NCBI RefSeq assembly: GCF_001050475.1
Contig: NZ_CP012034.1
Span: forward strand, 62,001 to 126,000
Reading direction: 5' to 3'
From: Companilactobacillus ginsenosidimutans
Lineage (GTDB): Bacteria > Bacillota > Bacilli > Lactobacillales > Lactobacillaceae
Length of the DNA: 64,000 bases
Positions 51,847 to 62,055 of this stretch are shown here, one piece after another (position 1 is the first letter of the stretch; the number at the start of each line of letters is the position of its first letter). Both the position numbers and the translations under genes were made by a program. A model generated the notes under the pieces. That model saw only the letters and a program-made list of their open reading frames with translations, had not been told where the DNA came from and did not search any database.

Positions 51847-52365
51847 ATGAACAACACACGTATTAAGAAATTAACTTTTACCGCAATTATTTTAGCTTTA
51901 TGTATCGTAGGTGCCAATATCAAAATAATGGGTTCAGTAGCCTTAGATTCATTTCCAGCCTTTTTTGGAGCCTTAGCATTAGGACCTGTTGCTGGTGCCT
52001 TTCTAGGATTATTTGGACATTTAGTGTCAGCGCTTTTATCAGGATTTCCATTAACTTTACCAGTTCATTTAATAATTGGTTTTTGCATGATGGTAACAAT
52101 GGCAGTTTATGCATTAATTCGTCGTGGTAAACGTGCATTGGATTGGAAATATATTATTCTTTCCGATGTTGTAGCATACGCATTAAACGTTCCTTTGGAA
52201 TTAGTTTTGTTATACCCAATTTTAAAACAAGCAGTTTATGTTTACTTTACTCCACTCACAATTGCAGCAATCGTCAACATTATTTTGGCTGAAGTAGTAT
52301 TCATTTTATTGAAGAAACGTTTCCCAAGAATTTTGGATATTTTCAAAAGTGAGGACAAAAAATAA
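51847..52365 (+). CDS. Orphan ECF S component (CblT-like, possible alpha-ribazole transporter)
   Basis: 172 residues with about five to six membrane helices. ALDSFPAFFGALALGPVAGAF and LSGFPLTLPVHLIIGF fit small S components. No ATPase or T gene is attached, so it may share the module encoded at 46826-49335 or a general EcfAAT. CblT, the known alpha-ribazole S component of Firmicutes, is of this size and found in cob contexts, so CblT is my best guess. GGGGAG precedes ATG 51847. Confidence 0.65.
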   Translation: MNNTRIKKLTFTAIILALCIVGANIKIMGSVALDSFPAFFGALALGPVAGAFLGLFGHLVSALLSGFPLTLPVHLIIGFCMMVTMAVYALIRRGKRALDWKYIILSDVVAYALNVPLELVLLYPILKQAVYVYFTPLTIAAIVNIILAEVVFILLKKRFPRILDIFKSEDKK

Positions 52366-53432
52366 TGTCTCAAGTTAAGCATGGAGGATACGGTCGAGAG
52401 CTATCTTCAACAGTTCCAATTGTTGATTTTAGTGCAAATATTAATCCCTTGGGCGTTCCAGAAACACTAATTAGTAGTATAAAAAAGTCACTTCCAAACT
52501 TGATTTACTATCCAGATGTCGAATATAAGAATTTGCGTAAAGATTTGGGTGATCTCTATAATTATGATCCTGAGAAAATATGGGTCGGTAATGGTTCAGT
52601 TGATTTGATTTTTAATATCATTGAAATCTTGGAATCAAAACATGCTTTATTGTTGGCACCAACTTTTGGAGAGTACGAGCATGCATTTTCTAAAAGTGGG
52701 GCGGAAGTACTTCATTATTATCTTCAAGAAGAAAATGATTTTAACTTAGATATGAACAAATTTATCGACTACTTAAATAATCATCACGAAATCGATACGA
52801 TTTGTCTATGTAATCCAAATAATCCAAGTGGAACGTTGGTCAGTAAATTTGCCATCGACCACTTAGCACATTATTGCCAGGATCGCGGTATTTGGTTGAT
52901 TGTTGATGAAGCTTTCAACGAATTTATTGCCAAGAAATCTGATTACACTTTTGTCGATAAAATTGACGAAGACGACAATGTTGTAATTATCAAATCTTTA
53001 ACAAAATATTTTGCAATTCCAGGCTTACGTTTAGGTATGGCTTTGTTGCCAAATAAACAATTTCTAAATACTTTAGTGGATTACTGTGAACCTTGGTCGG
53101 TCAACACATTTGCTGCTGAATTAGGACCTGAAGTGTTTAATGATAATGAATATGCCAAAGCTACTGCAAATTGGTTGTCAGCCGAAAAGTCATATTTAGA
53201 ATCGGAATTATCTAACATTTCTCAAATTAAGATGTATCCCTCTGCAGTTAACTATTACTTATTGAAATGTGATTCCGTTGATTTATACAAAGAGTTGCTT
53301 AATAAGGGTATTTTAATCCGAAATTGTGACAACTATCTCGGCTTAGAAAATGGTTACTATCGAATTGCTGTGAAATCTCATGAAGAAAATCAGCAATTAG
53401 TTAGACAATTACAAGATCTATTTAGGAGTTAA
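52365..53432 (+). CDS. cobD: L-threonine-O-3-phosphate decarboxylase
   Basis: 355 residues, PLP-dependent fold type I. HGGYGRELSSTVPIVDFSANINPLG is the CobD-type start, NPNNPSGTLV binds the cofactor, VDEAFNEFI follows, and IKSLTKYFAIPGLRLG carries the PLP-binding Lys. It makes aminopropanol phosphate for the nucleotide loop of B12. Its start overlaps the upstream stop by one base (TAATG). Confidence 0.92.
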   Translation: MSQVKHGGYGRELSSTVPIVDFSANINPLGVPETLISSIKKSLPNLIYYPDVEYKNLRKDLGDLYNYDPEKIWVGNGSVDLIFNIIEILESKHALLLAPTFGEYEHAFSKSGAEVLHYYLQEENDFNLDMNKFIDYLNNHHEIDTICLCNPNNPSGTLVSKFAIDHLAHYCQDRGIWLIVDEAFNEFIAKKSDYTFVDKIDEDDNVVIIKSLTKYFAIPGLRLGMALLPNKQFLNTLVDYCEPWSVNTFAAELGPEVFNDNEYAKATANWLSAEKSYLESELSNISQIKMYPSAVNYYLLKCDSVDLYKELLNKGILIRNCDNYLGLENGYYRIAVKSHEENQQLVRQLQDLFRS

Positions 53433-53434
53433 CT

Positions 53435-54820
53435 ATGAAGAAATTTTTAATTGCAGGGGCAACGAGTGGTGTTGGTAAAACTAGTGCAACGCTAGGAATT
53501 ATTTCAGCGTTAGTGCAACGCGGGTATTCAGTCCAGCCTTACAAAGTCGGTCCTGACTATGTTGATACGAAATTTCATAGTCGTGTTTCTGGCCATGCAT
53601 CACGTAACGTCGATGATTATTTAATTCCTGACGATGATACCTTGAAGTATTTGTTTGAAAAAGATACTCAGGATATCGATCTTGGTATCGTCGAAGGCGT
53701 TATGGGTTTATACGATGGATTAGGCAGCGATAAGGATGCTCATTCAACAGCCTCTATGGCAAAAAAATTAGACTTACCAGTGATTTTAATTGTCAGTGGA
53801 AAATCTATTTCAACCTCAACTGCGGCCGTGGTTAAGGGTTTTGTGGACTTTGATTCGGAAGTAAATATTGCTGGCGTAATCATCAATAATGTTATGAGTG
53901 AAAATCACTTTAACTTAATCAAAGCTGCTGTTAATCGTTATTGCCCTAATACTCCAGTACTTGGATACATGAAATTTAATAAAGAACTTGAATTACCTTC
54001 AAGACAATTGGGACTAGTACCTGATGATGAAGTCGATTCAGTTGATAAAAAGATTCAAGGATTATCAAAAATCGTTTCTGAAACGATTGATTTAGACGCC
54101 ATTTTAAAACTTGCTAGTTCCAGTAAACTCGAGTATCAAGGTACATTTGAAAATGAAATAAATAAGCTTCATCCCAACAAAATTTCCATAGGAATTGCTA
54201 AGGACGAAGCTTTTAATTTCTATTATCGAGATAATTTAGAATTGCTGGAAAATCTTGGAGTAAAACTTGTCCCATTCAGTCCAGTTGCTGACAAATCTTT
54301 GCCCGATGTAGATGCGTTATGGCTGGGTGGTGGATATCCTGAAGAAAAATCGCAACAGTTAGCCGACAATACTTCGATGAAGCAACAAATTCGTGACTTC
54401 TCAAATGCTGGTAAGCCTATTTTTGCTGAATGTGGTGGATTGATGTATTTGGGTAAAGACTTGAACAATGAAGATGGTAGTCGACATGAAATGGCTGGAA
54501 TTTTTGATGGTTCAAGCCATATGACTAAACGACTGAGAAAATTTGGATATTGTCAGGCAATACCTGAACAAGACTGTTTCATCGGAATTAAGGGTTCCAC
54601 TGTATATGGTCATGAATTTCACCATTCGACTTTCGAACCAAACTCGCCCGAGTCATTGAAAACAATTTTGACGATGGAAAAATATCGTGATGGCGTACTT
54701 GCCAGTACTTGGGTTGGTGGTTATCAATACAAGCACACGTTTGCTAGTTACTTACACATTCATTTTTACCAAAGTGTTGAGTTAGCTAAGGCAATTTTTA
54801 AGTCGATGGGAGTCCTATAA
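53435..54820 (+). CDS. cbiA: Cobyrinic acid a,c-diamide synthase
   Basis: 461 residues. The N-terminal ATPase domain starts IAGATSGVGKTSATLG, with KVGPDYVDTKFH, and the C-terminal class I glutamine amidotransferase domain has the nucleophile in AECGGLMYLG. It amidates the a and c side chains of cobyrinate. TAGGAG precedes ATG 53435. Confidence 0.95.
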   Translation: MKKFLIAGATSGVGKTSATLGIISALVQRGYSVQPYKVGPDYVDTKFHSRVSGHASRNVDDYLIPDDDTLKYLFEKDTQDIDLGIVEGVMGLYDGLGSDKDAHSTASMAKKLDLPVILIVSGKSISTSTAAVVKGFVDFDSEVNIAGVIINNVMSENHFNLIKAAVNRYCPNTPVLGYMKFNKELELPSRQLGLVPDDEVDSVDKKIQGLSKIVSETIDLDAILKLASSSKLEYQGTFENEINKLHPNKISIGIAKDEAFNFYYRDNLELLENLGVKLVPFSPVADKSLPDVDALWLGGGYPEEKSQQLADNTSMKQQIRDFSNAGKPIFAECGGLMYLGKDLNNEDGSRHEMAGIFDGSSHMTKRLRKFGYCQAIPEQDCFIGIKGSTVYGHEFHHSTFEPNSPESLKTILTMEKYRDGVLASTWVGGYQYKHTFASYLHIHFYQSVELAKAIFKSMGVL

Positions 54821-55774
54821 ATGAATATCATTTTGATGACGATTTTCGGATTCATACTCGATCTGATTTTGGGGGATCCATACAGTTGGCCACATCCTGT
54901 CAAATTGATTGGTAAGTTCATTGACCATTTGGATAGAAAAATTGAATCCAATGAATATCCGGAAAAAGTTCAGTTTCAACTGGGAATTTGCCTCTGGATC
55001 ACTGTTGTTGGTGTTACTGGTTTAGTGACGGGGTTAATCATGTATCTGGCTCATTTCAATTATTGGGTCTATATGATTATTGGAACTTATCTTGCTTACA
55101 CAACTTTGTCGGTTAAAGGACTGGCATTTGAAGGTAGGAAAATAATCAAGTCACTAAAAAAGGAAGACATCAAAACAGCTCGCCACCAGCTTTCAATGAT
55201 AGTTGGTCGAACAACTGATGATTTAGATGAGGAAGAAATTTCCAAAGCTACCATTGAAACAATTGCTGAGAATACCAGTGATGGTGTGATTGCTCCCTTA
55301 TTTTATTTGTTGATTGGCGGTCCGGTTCTGGCAATGATTTATAAGGCAGTCAATACATTGGATTCGATGGTTGGTTATAAGAACAAGCGCTTTAAAAATA
55401 TCGGTGAAGCATCTGCCAAAATTGATGATGTGTTTAATTTCATTCCTGCACGTCTGACCTGGGTATTAATGACCTTCACAACATTTGTCATGAGACTCAA
55501 TTTTAAAGAGGCCTGGCAAGTTGGAAAACGTGATCACAATAAGCATCGCTCACCAAACAGTGCATATCCTGAATCTGTAGTCGCAGGTGCACTTGATCTG
55601 CAGCTTGGAGGTCCGCATGTGTATTTTGGTGATGTGGTTGATAAACCTTATATTGGTAACGATTCAGGTAAGACTGCCACAGTTGCTGATATACGAAAGA
55701 CCATTCAGATTTTATATGTTACCGCTTGTATTACATTAGTTGTATTTTGTGCAATAAGATTAATTTTCGTTTAG
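54821..55774 (+). CDS. cbiB: Adenosylcobinamide-phosphate synthase
   Basis: 317 residues, membrane protein. LILGDPYSWPHPVKLIGKFI at the N-terminus and ENTSDGVIAPLFYLLIGG are family hallmarks. It joins aminopropanol phosphate (from CobD) to adenosylcobyric acid. It starts immediately at the end of cbiA. Confidence 0.95.
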   Translation: MNIILMTIFGFILDLILGDPYSWPHPVKLIGKFIDHLDRKIESNEYPEKVQFQLGICLWITVVGVTGLVTGLIMYLAHFNYWVYMIIGTYLAYTTLSVKGLAFEGRKIIKSLKKEDIKTARHQLSMIVGRTTDDLDEEEISKATIETIAENTSDGVIAPLFYLLIGGPVLAMIYKAVNTLDSMVGYKNKRFKNIGEASAKIDDVFNFIPARLTWVLMTFTTFVMRLNFKEAWQVGKRDHNKHRSPNSAYPESVVAGALDLQLGGPHVYFGDVVDKPYIGNDSGKTATVADIRKTIQILYVTACITLVVFCAIRLIFV

Positions 55775-55784
55775 GAGAATAACT

Positions 55785-56444
55785 TTGAAAGATAGAAAAT
55801 ACATTAAAATTCCCAACAAAATAACTGATAAAAGTTTTGAAATGATTCAAGACGAGATCAATGAAACTCGTCCTGATTATAAATTTAATTCTGAGATTGA
55901 AGCAGCCATTATCAAACGTGCAATTCACACAACCGCCGATTTCGATTACTTGGATACATTGAGTTTCACAGGGGATGCAATCAAAAAAGTTAAACATGTT
56001 TTAACTCATCAAGGTGTAATTTACACTGACACAACGATGGCGCTATCGGGAATCAATAAACGTAAGCTCGAAGAATTAGGCGTTCAATATCATTGTCTGA
56101 TTGCTGAACCAGCAACCTTCAAACTGGCAGCGGACCGAGGTATTACTCGTTCGATGGCAGCTATTAAGTTAGCAGCACAGGATGATACTGAAAAAATGTT
56201 TGTTGTCGGCAATGCTCCAACAGCATTGTATAAGATCATTGATATGCAACAAGCAGGTAAGCTAGATGCAAAAGTTGTTATCGGTGTCCCAGTAGGTTTC
56301 GTTGAGGCTAAAGAAAGTAAAGTTGCTCTGGATGAAAGTGAAATTCCATCAATCGTAAATATTGATCGAAAAGGTGGAAGTAACCTAGCTGCAGCATTAG
56401 TTAATGCAATTTTGTACAACCTAGATATTATCGAAGGAGACTAG
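55785..56444 (+). CDS. cbiC: Cobalt-precorrin-8 methylmutase
   Basis: 219 residues from TTG 55785, 5 bp after TAGGAGAA. AIIKRAIHTTADFDY contains the catalytic His of the methylmutase, and FVVGNAPTALYKIID and VGVPVGFVEAKESK follow. It moves the C-11 methyl to C-12 to give cobyrinate. Confidence 0.94.
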   Translation: MKDRKYIKIPNKITDKSFEMIQDEINETRPDYKFNSEIEAAIIKRAIHTTADFDYLDTLSFTGDAIKKVKHVLTHQGVIYTDTTMALSGINKRKLEELGVQYHCLIAEPATFKLAADRGITRSMAAIKLAAQDDTEKMFVVGNAPTALYKIIDMQQAGKLDAKVVIGVPVGFVEAKESKVALDESEIPSIVNIDRKGGSNLAAALVNAILYNLDIIEGD

Positions 56445-56448
56445 TCTT

Positions 56449-57582
56449 ATGGTTGAAAAAAATGAACAAGTTTACGTTTACTATAACGGTAAGCGCCTTC
56501 GAAAAGGTTTTACTACGGGAACAACTGCTACCGCTGCTTCAGTCGCTGCTTTAAAAATTTTGTTAACCCAAAGTCCACTTGAGGAAATTACTGTTAATGC
56601 TGCCAATGGACAAGAGGCTGAATTTCAACTGGAAAGTGTTGAGTTCGATGAAAACAAAGCCAAAGTCGGGATTAAAAAAGATGGTGGTGATGACCAAGAT
56701 GCAACTCATGGAATGATTGTCTATTCCACAGTCAATCTGAGGGATGATAATCAAGTCACTTTAGATGGTGGCGTAGGTATTGGTCGAGTCACTCAAAAAG
56801 GCTTGGCTAACCCTCCAGGGATGGCAGCTATCAATCCAGTTCCACGAAAGATGATTAAGCAGTCAGTTCGAGACATTCTCGGAGAAAACCGTGGTGCTGA
56901 TGTCGTTATCTCGGCGCCAGAAGGTGTTGATATTGCAAAATTAACTTACAATCCCAAATTGGGAATTGTTGGTGGCGTTTCGATTTTAGGAACAAGCGGT
57001 ATCGTCACACCAATGTCTGAAGAGAGTTGGAAGCATTCAATTTCCATCGAAATGAATATTCATCGAGAACGCGGCGATGATGAAATCATTTTGACACCGG
57101 GAAACTATGGCGAAGATTTCACTAAAAATGTGCTCGGACTACCACTAGATAAACAAGTTCAGATGAGTAACTTCGTTGGTTATGTGCTGCATGAAGTTCA
57201 GCGTCTAGGATTTAAACGTGTCTTAATGGTTGGTGACTTAGGCAAGTTTATCAAAGTAGCTGGTGGCATCTTTTCAACACACAGTAAAGATGCCGATGCC
57301 AGGGCAGAAATAATGGTCGCAAATCTGGCTTTGTTAGGAGCACCTCAACAATTAATCAACGATGTTTATAACAGTCTGACGACTATCTCAATGGTTGACT
57401 ATATCGACAAAGCTGGCTATCAAAAAGTTTATCAACAAATTGTTGATCGAATTAAGTATCGTTCTGAGAAATTACTAGCACATAGACAACCACAAGTTGA
57501 AATTGATGCAGTAATTTTCTCTGGTCAAAAATTTCTAGCAGCTACTGACAGTCTGGAGAATATTAAGGAGAACTGGAAATGA
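56449..57582 (+). CDS. cbiD: Cobalt-precorrin-5B C1-methyltransferase
   Basis: 377 residues. RKGFTTGTTATAASVAALK near the N-terminus and GYVLHEVQRLGFKRVLMVGDLGK are CbiD motifs. It performs the ring C-1 methylation of the anaerobic pathway and is one of the markers that this is the cobalt-early route. The stop overlaps the cbiE start. Confidence 0.94.
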   Translation: MVEKNEQVYVYYNGKRLRKGFTTGTTATAASVAALKILLTQSPLEEITVNAANGQEAEFQLESVEFDENKAKVGIKKDGGDDQDATHGMIVYSTVNLRDDNQVTLDGGVGIGRVTQKGLANPPGMAAINPVPRKMIKQSVRDILGENRGADVVISAPEGVDIAKLTYNPKLGIVGGVSILGTSGIVTPMSEESWKHSISIEMNIHRERGDDEIILTPGNYGEDFTKNVLGLPLDKQVQMSNFVGYVLHEVQRLGFKRVLMVGDLGKFIKVAGGIFSTHSKDADARAEIMVANLALLGAPQQLINDVYNSLTTISMVDYIDKAGYQKVYQQIVDRIKYRSEKLLAHRQPQVEIDAVIFSGQKFLAATDSLENIKENWK

Positions 57583-58181
57583 TTACAGTTGCCGGTATTG
57601 GACCAGGGTCAGAAGATTTAATGATAAACAAAGTTTCTCGAGTTGTTGAGGATGCTGATTTAGTGATTGGTAGTCAGAGACAATTAGAACTTTTTCAAAT
57701 CGATGATGCTAAGAAAATGGTATTGCCTAAATTGATGGTGCTCAAAGATTTCTTACTTAAAAATATTGACCAAAATATTGTGCTGCTTGCATCAGGTGAC
57801 CCATATTTATACGGCATTGCCAATTGGATCAAGCGTGAGATCGACAATCAAGAAGTTGAAGTAATTCCCGGAATTAGCTCAATTCAATATTTGTTCAACC
57901 GGGTAGGTATTCCGATGAATGATAGCTATTTAACTAGTAGCCATGGTCGGATACCTGATTTCGATTTTTTACTGCAACATAAAACAATTTGCATGGTGAC
58001 AGATGACAAGATCGGACCATATCAAATTGCCCAAGAGATCAAGCAACGGCAACAACATCGAACAATTTTTATTGGTGAGAATTTAAGCTACCTTGGCGAA
58101 ACTATTACTAAAACAAATGAAAAAGATATTAAGAATCGAAAATACAAAATGAATGTGGTGTTGATTACCGATGAAGGATGA
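57579..58181 (+). CDS. cbiE: Cobalt-precorrin-7 C5-methyltransferase
   Basis: 200 residues of the tetrapyrrole methylase fold: TVAGIGPGSEDLMI (first loop) and LLASGDPYLYGIANWI (second). It works with CbiT and is separate from it, as in enterobacteria, and not fused as in CobL. It overlaps cbiD by 4 bp and cbiT by 11 bp. Confidence 0.92.
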   Translation: MITVAGIGPGSEDLMINKVSRVVEDADLVIGSQRQLELFQIDDAKKMVLPKLMVLKDFLLKNIDQNIVLLASGDPYLYGIANWIKREIDNQEVEVIPGISSIQYLFNRVGIPMNDSYLTSSHGRIPDFDFLLQHKTICMVTDDKIGPYQIAQEIKQRQQHRTIFIGENLSYLGETITKTNEKDIKNRKYKMNVVLITDEG

Positions 58182-58737
58182 CTTATTTATTCGCACAAAG
58201 GTGCCAATGACTAAAGCAGAAGTTAGAAGCATTAGTCTTGATAAACTGCAATTACAAGGCAAGAAGACGTTTTTAGATATTGGTTCGGGAACTGGTAGTG
58301 TCAGTATGCAAGCGGCTCTCGAATATCCAGATTTACAAATAACAGCTTTAGAAAAGAATCTCGATGCAATTGATATTAATCAAAAAAATATCAATCATTT
58401 CGGGATCCAAAACATTGATTTGAAAGTTGGGAATGCTCCAGCAGATTTACCTAATAAAAAGTTTGATGGAATATTTGTTGGGGGATCTGGTGGTGAGCTT
58501 CCCAAGATAATTGATTATTCATATCAACATTTGAATGATCAAGGGATGCTTGTTTTGAATTTCATATTGAACGAGAACGCATTTGAAGCTATCCAGTATT
58601 TGGAAAAATCAGAATTCATCGATTTAGATGTCATCCAAGTTGCTGTTTCAAAATGGCATCAACTTGGCAAAGGGCACTACTTCAAGCCACAAAATCCAAC
58701 TATCATAATTAGTGCACAAAAGGGAGAAAACAACTAA
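58171..58737 (+). CDS. cbiT: Cobalt-precorrin-6B C15-methyltransferase (decarboxylating)
   Basis: 188 residues of the class I methyltransferase fold: [18 protein letters not shown] and the SAM-binding [17 protein letters not shown]. It methylates C-15 and removes the C-12 acetate carboxyl. Its stop overlaps the cbiF ATG by one base. Confidence 0.92.
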   Translation: MKDDLFIRTKVPMTKAEVRSISLDKLQLQGKKTFLDIGSGTGSVSMQAALEYPDLQITALEKNLDAIDINQKNINHFGIQNIDLKVGNAPADLPNKKFDGIFVGGSGGELPKIIDYSYQHLNDQGMLVLNFILNENAFEAIQYLEKSEFIDLDVIQVAVSKWHQLGKGHYFKPQNPTIIISAQKGENN

Positions 58738-59510
58738 TGGCAATTGTAAGTTTTGTAGGAGCGGGTCCTGGAGATCCAGATTTAATCACTTTAAAAGGTT
58801 ACAAGAAATTACAATCAGCAGACGTCGTGATTTACGCTGGTTCACTGGTAAATAAGCAATTATTAGACTATTGCAAAAAAGATGCAGAAATTTACAACAG
58901 TGCTGAGATGGATCTACCAGAAATCATTGACCGCATGGATATATCTGTAAAAGCAGGTAAAGATGTTGTTCGTTTACAAACTGGGGACTTTTCAATTTAC
59001 GGTTCAGTCCGTGAACAAATTGAAGAAATGAAGAAAAAGGACATACCGTTTGATTTCGTACCCGGTGTAAGTTCATTTCTTGGAGCTGCCTCACAAATGG
59101 GTGTTGAGTACACTGTTCCAAAGATTTCGCAAAGTGTCGTTATTACCAGAATGTCTGGACGTACTCCTGTCCCAGAAAAAGAATCAATTCAGTCATTTGC
59201 TAAACATCAAACATCAATGATAATTTTCCTTTCAGTTCAAGGTGTCCGAAAAGTTGTCCGTGAATTGCTTGAAGGTGGTTATCCAGAATCAACACCAGCT
59301 GCCGTAATTTATAAAGCAACTTGGCCAGATGAGAAAATTGTTGAAGGTACGCTAGCAGATATTGGCGACAAGGTTAAAGAAGCTCACATCACTAGAACTG
59401 CTCTAATTATGGTCGGCGAGTTCCTCGGTGACGAGTACAATTACTCACATCTCTACGACCCAACCTTTACTACTGGCTTTAGAAAAGGTAAGAAAGATGT
59501 CACAAAATAA
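58737..59510 (+). CDS. cbiF: Cobalt-precorrin-4 C11-methyltransferase
   Basis: 257 residues. [35 protein letters not shown] and [20 protein letters not shown] are the CbiF/CobM pattern of the SAM-dependent tetrapyrrole methylases. It overlaps the start of cbiG by 14 bp. Confidence 0.94.
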   Translation: MAIVSFVGAGPGDPDLITLKGYKKLQSADVVIYAGSLVNKQLLDYCKKDAEIYNSAEMDLPEIIDRMDISVKAGKDVVRLQTGDFSIYGSVREQIEEMKKKDIPFDFVPGVSSFLGAASQMGVEYTVPKISQSVVITRMSGRTPVPEKESIQSFAKHQTSMIIFLSVQGVRKVVRELLEGGYPESTPAAVIYKATWPDEKIVEGTLADIGDKVKEAHITRTALIMVGEFLGDEYNYSHLYDPTFTTGFRKGKKDVTK

Positions 59511-60555
59511 ATCAAAAATTGCAATAGTATCAATTACAAATACAGGCACTAAACTAGGTGCCTCTGTGAAAAAAGTTTTGTCAGATCATGATGTCTTACT
59601 CTACGCACCATCAAGAATTGCTGATGCCAATGTCGATGTCTCAATCGAAAAAGGTGAGTTTACAACAACTGTTCAAAACTTATTTACAGAAATGGACTGT
59701 CTAATTTTAATTATGGCAACGGGAATTGCAGTTAGAACAATTTCCCCAGTCATAGAAGACAAGACGACCGATCCAGCTGTTTTAGTAATCGATGAATTAG
59801 GTAAGCACGTAATCAGTTTATTGTCAGGACACGTTGGTGGAGCCAATGAATGGACGACTCAACTTTCTGAACAATTAGGTGCTGATCCAGTAATAACAAC
59901 GGCAACGGACACTGAGAAGGTGGCTTCAATCGATGTGTTGGCCAAACGACTTAATGCCTGGTATCCCAATTTTAAAGAAAATACCAAACTAATTAATCGC
60001 AAACTGGCTGAACACGAAAAAGTATATTTGTATGTTGAAGACTATTTCTTAAATGAAATTCCAACTTTGAATGGCTTTACAAAGATACCTAAAGATGAAA
60101 TTTCTGAATCTGATGACGCACCAATTGTCATAGTTTCAGATCAAACCGACTTTGAGAAACACGACAATGTTATTCATGTCGTTCCTAAGTTGAACGCTTT
60201 AGGTGTTGGTTGTCGTAAGAATGTTACTTATGAAATGATGCAGACAAATTTTGCATTATTTATGAGCATGCATCATTTAGCGTGGGATTCAATTGCAGTT
60301 ATCGCTTCAATAGATGTCAAACAAAATGAAGCTGCTATTCAATATCTTGCCAACACATTACATGCCGAAACTGAATTTCATTCAGCTGAGGAATTATCCG
60401 AAGTGGATATTAATTATCCATCTTCAGAGTTTGTTAAAAAAACAGTTGGTGTTGGAAATGTGGCTTCGTCGTCAGCTAATTTTGTCAGTGGAAATGTCGT
60501 TTCAATTGAACAATTTAAAGGAAAAGAAATCACCATGGCCTTGAGCCATAAATAA
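59497..60555 (+). CDS. cbiG: Cobalt-precorrin-5A hydrolase
   Basis: 352 residues from ATG 59497. The longer frame from 59428 lies inside cbi[34 protein letters not shown] and [20 protein letters not shown] are CbiG motifs. It opens the lactone ring with loss of acetaldehyde, a step unique to the anaerobic pathway. Confidence 0.93.
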   Translation: MSQNKSKIAIVSITNTGTKLGASVKKVLSDHDVLLYAPSRIADANVDVSIEKGEFTTTVQNLFTEMDCLILIMATGIAVRTISPVIEDKTTDPAVLVIDELGKHVISLLSGHVGGANEWTTQLSEQLGADPVITTATDTEKVASIDVLAKRLNAWYPNFKENTKLINRKLAEHEKVYLYVEDYFLNEIPTLNGFTKIPKDEISESDDAPIVIVSDQTDFEKHDNVIHVVPKLNALGVGCRKNVTYEMMQTNFALFMSMHHLAWDSIAVIASIDVKQNEAAIQYLANTLHAETEFHSAEELSEVDINYPSSEFVKKTVGVGNVASSSANFVSGNVVSIEQFKGKEITMALSHK

Positions 60556-60567
60556 TGGAGGAATCAT

Positions 60568-61299
60568 ATGTTATACGTTATTGGAATTGGACCAGGATCA
60601 AGAGAATTAATGACTCAAGAAGCTATTGACGCCATCGATAAAGCTCAAGTTATCGTCGGTTATAAAACATATTTGGCTATCGTTGCTGACATGATTGGTG
60701 ACAAACCAACTATTAGTAATGGTATGCGTGGAGAAATTGAACGCTGTGAAAAAGCTATTGATGAAGCTGAGAAGGGGCAAGATGTCGCAATTATCTCGAG
60801 TGGGGATGCCGGAATTTATGGTATGGCTGGACTGATCTTAGAATTAGTCGATAAGCGTGATAGTGATATTAAAGTAAAAATTATTCCTGGTGTAACTGCC
60901 AGTATCGCAGCTGCCGCTCAACTTGGTGCGCCATTAATGAACGATTTTTGTCACATTAGTTTAAGTGATCATATGACTCCTTGGGATGTTATCCAAGACA
61001 GAATTGACGCTGCTGCTAAATCTGATTTCGTTATATGTTTGTACAACCCTCGTAGTCGTGAACGTCCAACATTGTTACGTGAGGCCTTGAATATCATTAC
61101 TAAATACAAGTCCGAAGATACAGTGGTTGGTATTGGTAAAGACGTCGCACGTGAGAACGAGATTGAAAAAATCACAACTATCAAGGATTTAGATGAAACT
61201 GAAATTAATATGACAACAATTGTTATTGTTGGAAACAAACATACTTATGAATCACATGGAAAAATGATTACTCCTAGAGGTTATGAAAAGAGGCTATAA
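60568..61299 (+). CDS. cbiH: Cobalt-factor III / precorrin-3B C17-methyltransferase
   Basis: 243 residues. YVIGIGPGSRELMTQEA, VAIISSGDAGIYGMAGLILE and FVICLYNPRSRERP are typical of CbiH/CobJ. It methylates C-17 with ring contraction. AATGGAGGAAT precedes ATG 60568. Confidence 0.94.
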   Translation: MLYVIGIGPGSRELMTQEAIDAIDKAQVIVGYKTYLAIVADMIGDKPTISNGMRGEIERCEKAIDEAEKGQDVAIISSGDAGIYGMAGLILELVDKRDSDIKVKIIPGVTASIAAAAQLGAPLMNDFCHISLSDHMTPWDVIQDRIDAAAKSDFVICLYNPRSRERPTLLREALNIITKYKSEDTVVGIGKDVARENEIEKITTIKDLDETEINMTTIVIVGNKHTYESHGKMITPRGYEKRL

Positions 61300-61302
61300 T
61301 TT

Positions 61303-62055
61303 ATGATTTTAATGATGGGTGGAACTACTGAAAGCCTACAAATAGCTGATTTTTTGGAGGAGAGTCACGTTGATTTTATTATTTCAGTTGTCTCACAATA
61401 CGGTGCTGACTTAGCGTTGAAACATCATGATAAGGTAAATGTTGCCGCCATGGATACTAATCAATTGGTTGAATTCATTCACAATAATGACATCAATTTA
61501 ATTCTTGACGCCACACATCCATTTGCCAAAGTTGCATCGCAAAATGCTATGGATGCTGTCAATCAAACAGGTATCAAGTACATTCGCTTCGAGCGTCAAA
61601 ATACTTATGAGAATGACAAAAATATTGTCTTGATGGAGGATATTGATCAAGTTTGTAATGCATTGAATAAGACTACTGGCAACGTTTATCTCACTACTGG
61701 TAGCAATACTATTGGGGACTATATCGATAGACTAGGGGTTGACCGAATTCACGTCAGAGTGCTTCCTGTTACTCGTGTGATGGAAAAGTTGACGAGGTTA
61801 AATGTTCCAGCAGATCGAATTGATGGGATGCGCGGTCCTTTTGAAAAAAGTTTGAATATTGAACTACTCAAACACGCTAATGCGACAGCTTTGGTTACTA
61901 AAGAGAGCGGCAAACAGGGTGGTATTAATGAAAAAATTGAGGCTTGCCAAGATTTGAATATTCCTTGTTATATCATCAAGCGTCCTAAGCTAGATTATCC
62001 GGTAGAAGTTGACAATCTGGCTGATTTAAAAACGAAAATGGAGGAACTAGCATGA
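61303..62055 (+). CDS. cbiJ: Cobalt-precorrin-6A reductase
   Basis: 250 residues. ILMMGGTTESLQIADFLEE is the nucleotide-binding start. LILDATHPFAKVASQNAMDA and LVTKESGKQGGINEKIEAC are conserved CbiJ/CobK segments. It reduces the macrocycle with NADH or NADPH. Its end overlaps the next start by 4 bp. Confidence 0.92.
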   Translation: MILMMGGTTESLQIADFLEESHVDFIISVVSQYGADLALKHHDKVNVAAMDTNQLVEFIHNNDINLILDATHPFAKVASQNAMDAVNQTGIKYIRFERQNTYENDKNIVLMEDIDQVCNALNKTTGNVYLTTGSNTIGDYIDRLGVDRIHVRVLPVTRVMEKLTRLNVPADRIDGMRGPFEKSLNIELLKHANATALVTKESGKQGGINEKIEACQDLNIPCYIIKRPKLDYPVEVDNLADLKTKMEELA

